Origin: Portulaca oleracea
Taxonomy: Eukaryota > Streptophyta > Magnoliopsida > Caryophyllales > Portulacaceae
Length of the DNA: 64,000 nucleotides
Assembly: GCA_029582165.1 (NCBI GenBank)
Contig: CM055870.1
Location: forward strand, 13,534,832-13,598,831
Direction of reading: 5' to 3'
Shown here: positions 60,646 to 64,000 of the stretch, one piece after another
Layout of the letters: each line of letters opens with the position of its first letter
Position numbering within the stretch: the stretch's first letter is position 1
Program-made: the position numbers and the translations under genes
Notes under the pieces: model-generated
Told to the model about the DNA's origin: nothing
What the model saw: the letters and a program-made list of their open reading frames with translations, nothing else
The model's database searches: none

Positions 60646-62627
60646 AGTGAAATACTGCAAGCAATACTCAACTCAAACGTAAACTTCTCAAATGCTCGAG
60701 CAAAGTAAGAAAATAAGTTGGAGACAAAAATGAAGAAAAATTTCCCAAATTGAGCAAAGCCAATACAGATTTGACAAAATGGAAATTTTGTACCAGGTTT
60801 ATCAAGCTCCACGCGGATTTAACTAAGCAAAAAACCGCCGTATCAGGGAGGTCCGCGCGGATTGGGCCAAGTAAATTTTGTTTGGCCCGATGGAGCTCCA
60901 CGCGATCCAAAGAAGAAACGGAATGGGATGTCCAAAACTTAATCTTATTGGATTTAAGTTCAAGACTTGAGAGCATGTGCATGGATCGAGTCGGATCCAC
61001 GCGGATTTATTACCCAACACACGTTATATTTCTTAAACATAATTTTTATGCCATGCCAGAAATCTCGGTCCATAAGCCCAAACAAAAAGCTCGACACATT
61101 TTGAGCTGGGTATCACGCGGATTTCAGTAACAAAACAAGAGCAAAAATTATCAACTGCAACTGGAATCCACGCGGATTTCAGCAACAAAACAGAGCAAAA
61201 ATTATCAACTGCAACTGGAATCCACGCGGATTTCAAAGAACAAAACAGGCAAAACGATTAATCGCAATCAAATCCACGCGGATTCCAGCCTCAAAAGTAC
61301 AGCAAATGCTTAATTGCGGATTTTACAGCAACTGAAAACAGAGCAAAAGTTCTCAACCGCCACTGAAATCCACGCGGATTTCAGCAACGGCGCAGCTCAA
61401 ATTACAAACCCAGCTCAAAGTACAGCTCGGATTCAGCTCTAATCCAGCTCAAATTCAGCCCGGTTCTAGCTCAGTCTCCACCCAGCTCCACGCGGATTTT
61501 GGTTCAACACCAGCTCAAAAATAGTCGGACTTTTTCCAAAAGCTCAAACAAAAATGGCAGAAAAGTGAAGGCTCACGCGGATTTCACTTGAAAATGGGTT
61601 TTTTTAGAAACACCCGCGGATCTGGGTACACAAAAATGCCAAAAATTTAAGCTCGATTTTTCTAAGGCTCCTCGCGGATTTGAAATGCACGAACAAAAAA
61701 AGTGAATTATTTGTGTCAGATCCACGCGGATATGCGCTTTTGAGGCTCCTCGCGGATTCAAGTAGCTCTAGCTCAAGTTCAAAAAAAAAAAACCAAACAA
61801 CAGAACTTACCCGGTTGCAATTATGCTTGGGTTCACGTGGATTTCTTCTACAAGTTCCTGAGTTTGAAAATTGGTACTAAGGACTGGGGTACCACGCGGA
61901 TTTGTGCTGAAAATTGCATGTCCCTGAGCTTGAGCACAAGGTTGAAGATGAAGATAGTGAGCTATGAAAACTTACCCGGATATAGCCTGGGCTCGAGCTC
62001 CACGCGGATTTCTTTCAAAGCTTGGACAACAAGAGCCTTGTCTGCCAGTGTGAGCCAGGAGCCACGCAGATTTGCTCTTCGAATGGCTTGGAGCTGCGCG
62101 GATTCTTGCAGAAATGGAGAAGGAGAGTGTGAGTGGCTGAAAGAAGAGAGTGAATAATGGTTAGACATAAATGAAGATAATGCATGGATGGTGGACATAA
62201 ATGGAAGGGGAGTATCCTTATCCTACTTTCATCTTATTTTACTTATCTTATTTTCATCTTATTTTATTTTATTTTTCTCTTTTTATTTTATTTTATTTTA
62301 TTTATTTTATCTGTCATATACTTACAAAATTTGTCCTTTTCAGAAGAAAACGTATCAAGCCTGGACGATATCCAGCAACCATGCTAGCAACGGACTAACT
62401 CCGGATAAATCCTCAAGCTACCCTTGAGTATTAAAGCCTGGACAATATCCAGCACCTGAACCAGCATCGGACTACCTCCGGTCAAATTTCTGATATTCAA
62501 GCTACCCTTGGATAGCTCAGCCTGAACAATATCCAGCAATCAAAGTTAACAATTGGACTATCTCCAGTTAACTACAACGTTCTTTTCAAGATGTATACTT
62601 TGACTTTCGTCTTACTCAGACTCAGTC
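60646..62627. other. Motif-rich non-coding interior of the retroelement region
   Basis: Upstream side of the PMD gene. 60800-62110 carries about twenty copies of the CGCGGAT motif in CAG/CTC-rich DNA (CAGCTCAAA phrases). 62215-62320 is a TTTTATTTTA tract. 62350-62560 has three diverged copies of a phrase GCCTGGACxATATCCAGCA ... GGACTAxCTCCGG. No gene; open frames here are translations of the motif. Confidence 0.6.
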
Positions 62628-62638
62628 AAAGTGGGGGC
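62628..62638 (+). other. Polypurine-tract-like sequence
   Basis: AAAGTGGGGGC followed by TAAC lies directly before the LTR start TGTAGACACC at 62643, the expected place for second-strand priming of a plus-oriented element. Confidence 0.55.
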
Positions 62639-62642
62639 TAAC

Positions 62643-62876
62643 TGTAGACACCGAAAATAGTAGTCAACTTTTGGTCAAGGTTAACTGATCAAAGTCAACT
62701 CAAAATGGGGCTTGGAAAATGGATCCTCGCAGAATCCCAGTTTTGGCCCAGAAAAGCAAAATCCGCGCAGATCCCAGTTTTGGACAGAAGATATCCACGC
62801 GGATTTGCCAGATCTCATTTTCCAGCCCAGAAGATATCCATGCGGATTTGCCAATTCTATGCATGCGTTTTTTTTA
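62643..62876 (+). repeat. LTR-like copy 2 with a 554-base internal deletion
   Basis: Matches 57236-57450 almost base for base, then jumps at GCCA(A/G)TTCT to the sequence found at 58001 in copy 1. The repeated GTTCT at both ends of the missing segment points to loss by microhomology. Confidence 0.7.
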
Positions 62877-62903
62877 ATTCAGAGTGACAACTTATTTTTT
62901 TAA

Positions 62904-63193
62904 AAAAAAAACCCGACTTTTCAAGTCTTACCCACTTACTAAATAAGTCCCCAGTGGAGTCGCCACTGTAGGGCCCGCGGCCCCGGAGGGCACGGTCCCC
63001 CGCGGAGTGCCGAAACGACGTAGGGTTGCTTATTAGTCCTAGGGTACAAATTTTAACAATTTCCTTTAAAGTATAAAACGTTTTCCGCACTCCGCGGGGG
63101 ACCGTGCCCTCCGGGGCCGCGGGCCCTACAGTGGCGACTCCACTGGGGACTTATTTAGTAAGTGGGTAAGACTTGAAAAGTCGGGTTTTTTTT
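62904..63193. repeat. Perfect 107-base inverted repeat around LTR ends
   Basis: The left arm 62904-63010 and the right arm 63087-63193 are exact reverse complements by eye, with a 76-base spacer. Each arm holds an LTR end (CCCTACA) plus the tRNA-Arg-type primer site, at 62947-62966 (minus) and 63131-63150 (plus). Confidence 0.85.
63131..63150 (+). other. Primer-binding-site-like sequence (plus)
   Basis: GTGGCGACTCCACTGGGGAC directly follows the LTR end GGGCCCTACA. The sequence to the right (63200-64000), with further motif copies alternating with GGCCCA(T/A)AC-type phrases, would be the leader of a plus-oriented element running off the window. Confidence 0.65.
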
Positions 63194-64000
63194 ATTAAAA
63201 AAAAAGTAAAAAAAATCAAATGGTCTTTTCTTTTGAGTTGTGGGCCAAGATAATTGATTTGGTCTATACAAGGTCTGACCCCGAAGATCCACGCGGATTT
63301 CATGACTGGTCGGTGCTTGTATAGCCCAAATTAATGATCAGGCTTATGGGCGTCAGTCTCCGTTTAGGCTTTGTAGTGCTTTTGAGCCCAGGATCCGCGC
63401 GGATTTTGGTGTGCTCGGGTCCTACCGGGCCTAAGTCGAAGTGTCTTTTAGGGTTATGTGTTGGGTTGTGGTGACTGACTTGGCCCATACGGAGTTTAGG
63501 CTCCTGAAATCCGCGCGGATCTCAGGCGAGGTCGAGCCCGTATGGTCCAAGTCGGTATTCCCGCTTTCCTTTTGTCGTCGTCTTGTCTTTAGGATTTGGC
63601 CCATACATAACTCGAGCACAGGAGATCCACGCGGATCTCAGGTTGGGCTGGGTTATGTATGGTCCAAATTCTCGTTTTTTCTTCGCCTCTTTTCTTTGTT
63701 TGACTTGGATTTAGGCTTAGTAGCAGGCCTGAGCCCAGGAAATCCGCGCAGATCTCAGTAGGCCTGAGCCCATGAATTCCGCGCGGATCCCAGTGAGTTC
63801 GCTTGCTACTGGGCCTAAATTTAGGTGTCCTTAGGGTCATTAGTTTACATTTCTGTGTGTGTGAAGTCTTTTTTATCTTGTGTCGGTAGGTCATTTGGGT
63901 GGCACAAGGCTGCTGGGCCTCATGGATCCTCGCGGATTTTGTGAGCGAGCCCACTCTTGTGTGGTCCAAATGGGCTCCTCAGTCTGTTTAGTCGGCTAGA

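Larger units (their letters stand above)
57236..64000. mobile_element. Tat-like LTR retrotransposon region (complex, continues past the edge)
   Basis: Two copies of an LTR-like sequence start TGTAGACACCGAAAATAG at 57236 and 62643. The second is preceded by a purine tract (AAAGTGGGGGC, 62628-62638), as expected upstream of a 3' LTR. LTR ends of the form CC(C/T)ACA next to GTGGCGACTCCACTGGGGAC, a tRNA-Arg-type primer-binding site known from Tat/Ogre elements, occur three times, twice on the minus strand and once on the plus strand. No reverse transcriptase or gag was seen. Instead the interior holds a plant mobile domain gene and a dense array of a GC-rich motif. The pattern suggests more than one element, inverted and recombined. 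Confidence 0.6.
57298..64000. repeat. Dispersed near-palindromic motif ATCC(A/G)CGCGGATTT
   Basis: By eye the motif or a one-base variant occurs roughly 45 times. Examples lie near 57387, 57466, 57531, 57618, 57671, 57781, 58335, 60810, 60850, 60995, 61167, 61220, 61275, 61365, 61490, 61575, 61725, 61895, 62000, 62800, 63290, 63400, 63510, 63630, 63780 and 63930. The best form, AAATCCGCGCGGATTT, is a perfect palindrome. Spacing is irregular (about 40-130 bases) and the sequence between copies is largely unique, so it is not a simple tandem repeat. I see none in the PMD exons (58872-60645). Confidence 0.8.

Noticed and set aside
57274..63969. Many open frames with repeated HADLP, KSAW or NPRG phrases
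   Set aside because: They are translations of the CGCGGAT motif in different frames, not proteins.
57298..64000. CRISPR-like array
   Set aside because: The genome is a plant, the repeat is short and its spacing irregular, and there are no cas genes.

Overview
The window is nuclear DNA of a flowering plant, most likely a eudicot. The evidence is spliced genes with canonical GT/AG introns, an ABI5-type bZIP gene of group A, plant-specific protein families, AT-rich intergenic DNA, and a dense load of plant mobile elements (Cassandra LTRs carrying 5S rRNA sequence, Helitrons, a Mutator element, Stowaway-type and hAT-like MITEs, Tat-like LTR retrotransposon parts). I cannot name the species. All exon structures were read by eye by matching splice sites, reading phase and remembered family sequences; no alignment was run.

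Genes, left to right. (1) 2528-5050, minus: a plant-specific multi-pass membrane protein of unknown function; its 5' end was not found and its last residues are encoded by an inserted MITE. (2) 7136-9394, minus: a 233-residue conserved plant protein of unknown function in four exons. (3) 20674-26971, plus: a 203-residue protein with a C-terminal SAM domain, six exons and a 4.6-kb first intron. (4) 28038-36928, minus: a 624-residue single-anchor membrane protein in 13 exons. (5) 37047-37119, plus: tRNA-Lys(UUU), divergent from gene 4. (6) 38183-40591, minus: a BAP31-type ER membrane protein in two exons. (7) 42992-46320, minus: an ABI5-type bZIP transcription factor in four coding exons, with an inferred intron in the 5' UTR and a G-box/ABRE promoter near 49 kb. 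(8) 53378-56439, minus: a decayed gene for GPI mannosyltransferase 1 (PIG-M / PEANUT1). (9) 58872-60645, minus: a plant mobile domain (PMD, MAIN-LIKE) gene inside a retrotransposon-like block.

Between the genes lie nested mobile elements. 9.8-12.6 kb is a Helitron cluster rich in (TAA)n. 12.6-16.1 kb is one long LTR-like element inserted exactly at a Helitron 3' end. 17.5-19.5 kb is a Mutator element inside a hAT-like MITE. Further MITEs lie in introns and flanks. From 57.2 kb to the right edge is a Tat-like LTR region. There a near-palindromic motif of the form ATCC(A/G)CGCGGATTT recurs several dozen times in non-coding DNA on both sides of the PMD gene but not in its exons, and a perfect 107-bp inverted repeat surrounds a primer-binding site.

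The host genes do not form a pathway or cluster. They are separate housekeeping or signalling genes (ER membrane, GPI-anchor synthesis, abscisic acid response) set in transposon-rich DNA. The most unusual parts are the right-hand 7 kb and the places where mobile DNA changed a host gene.
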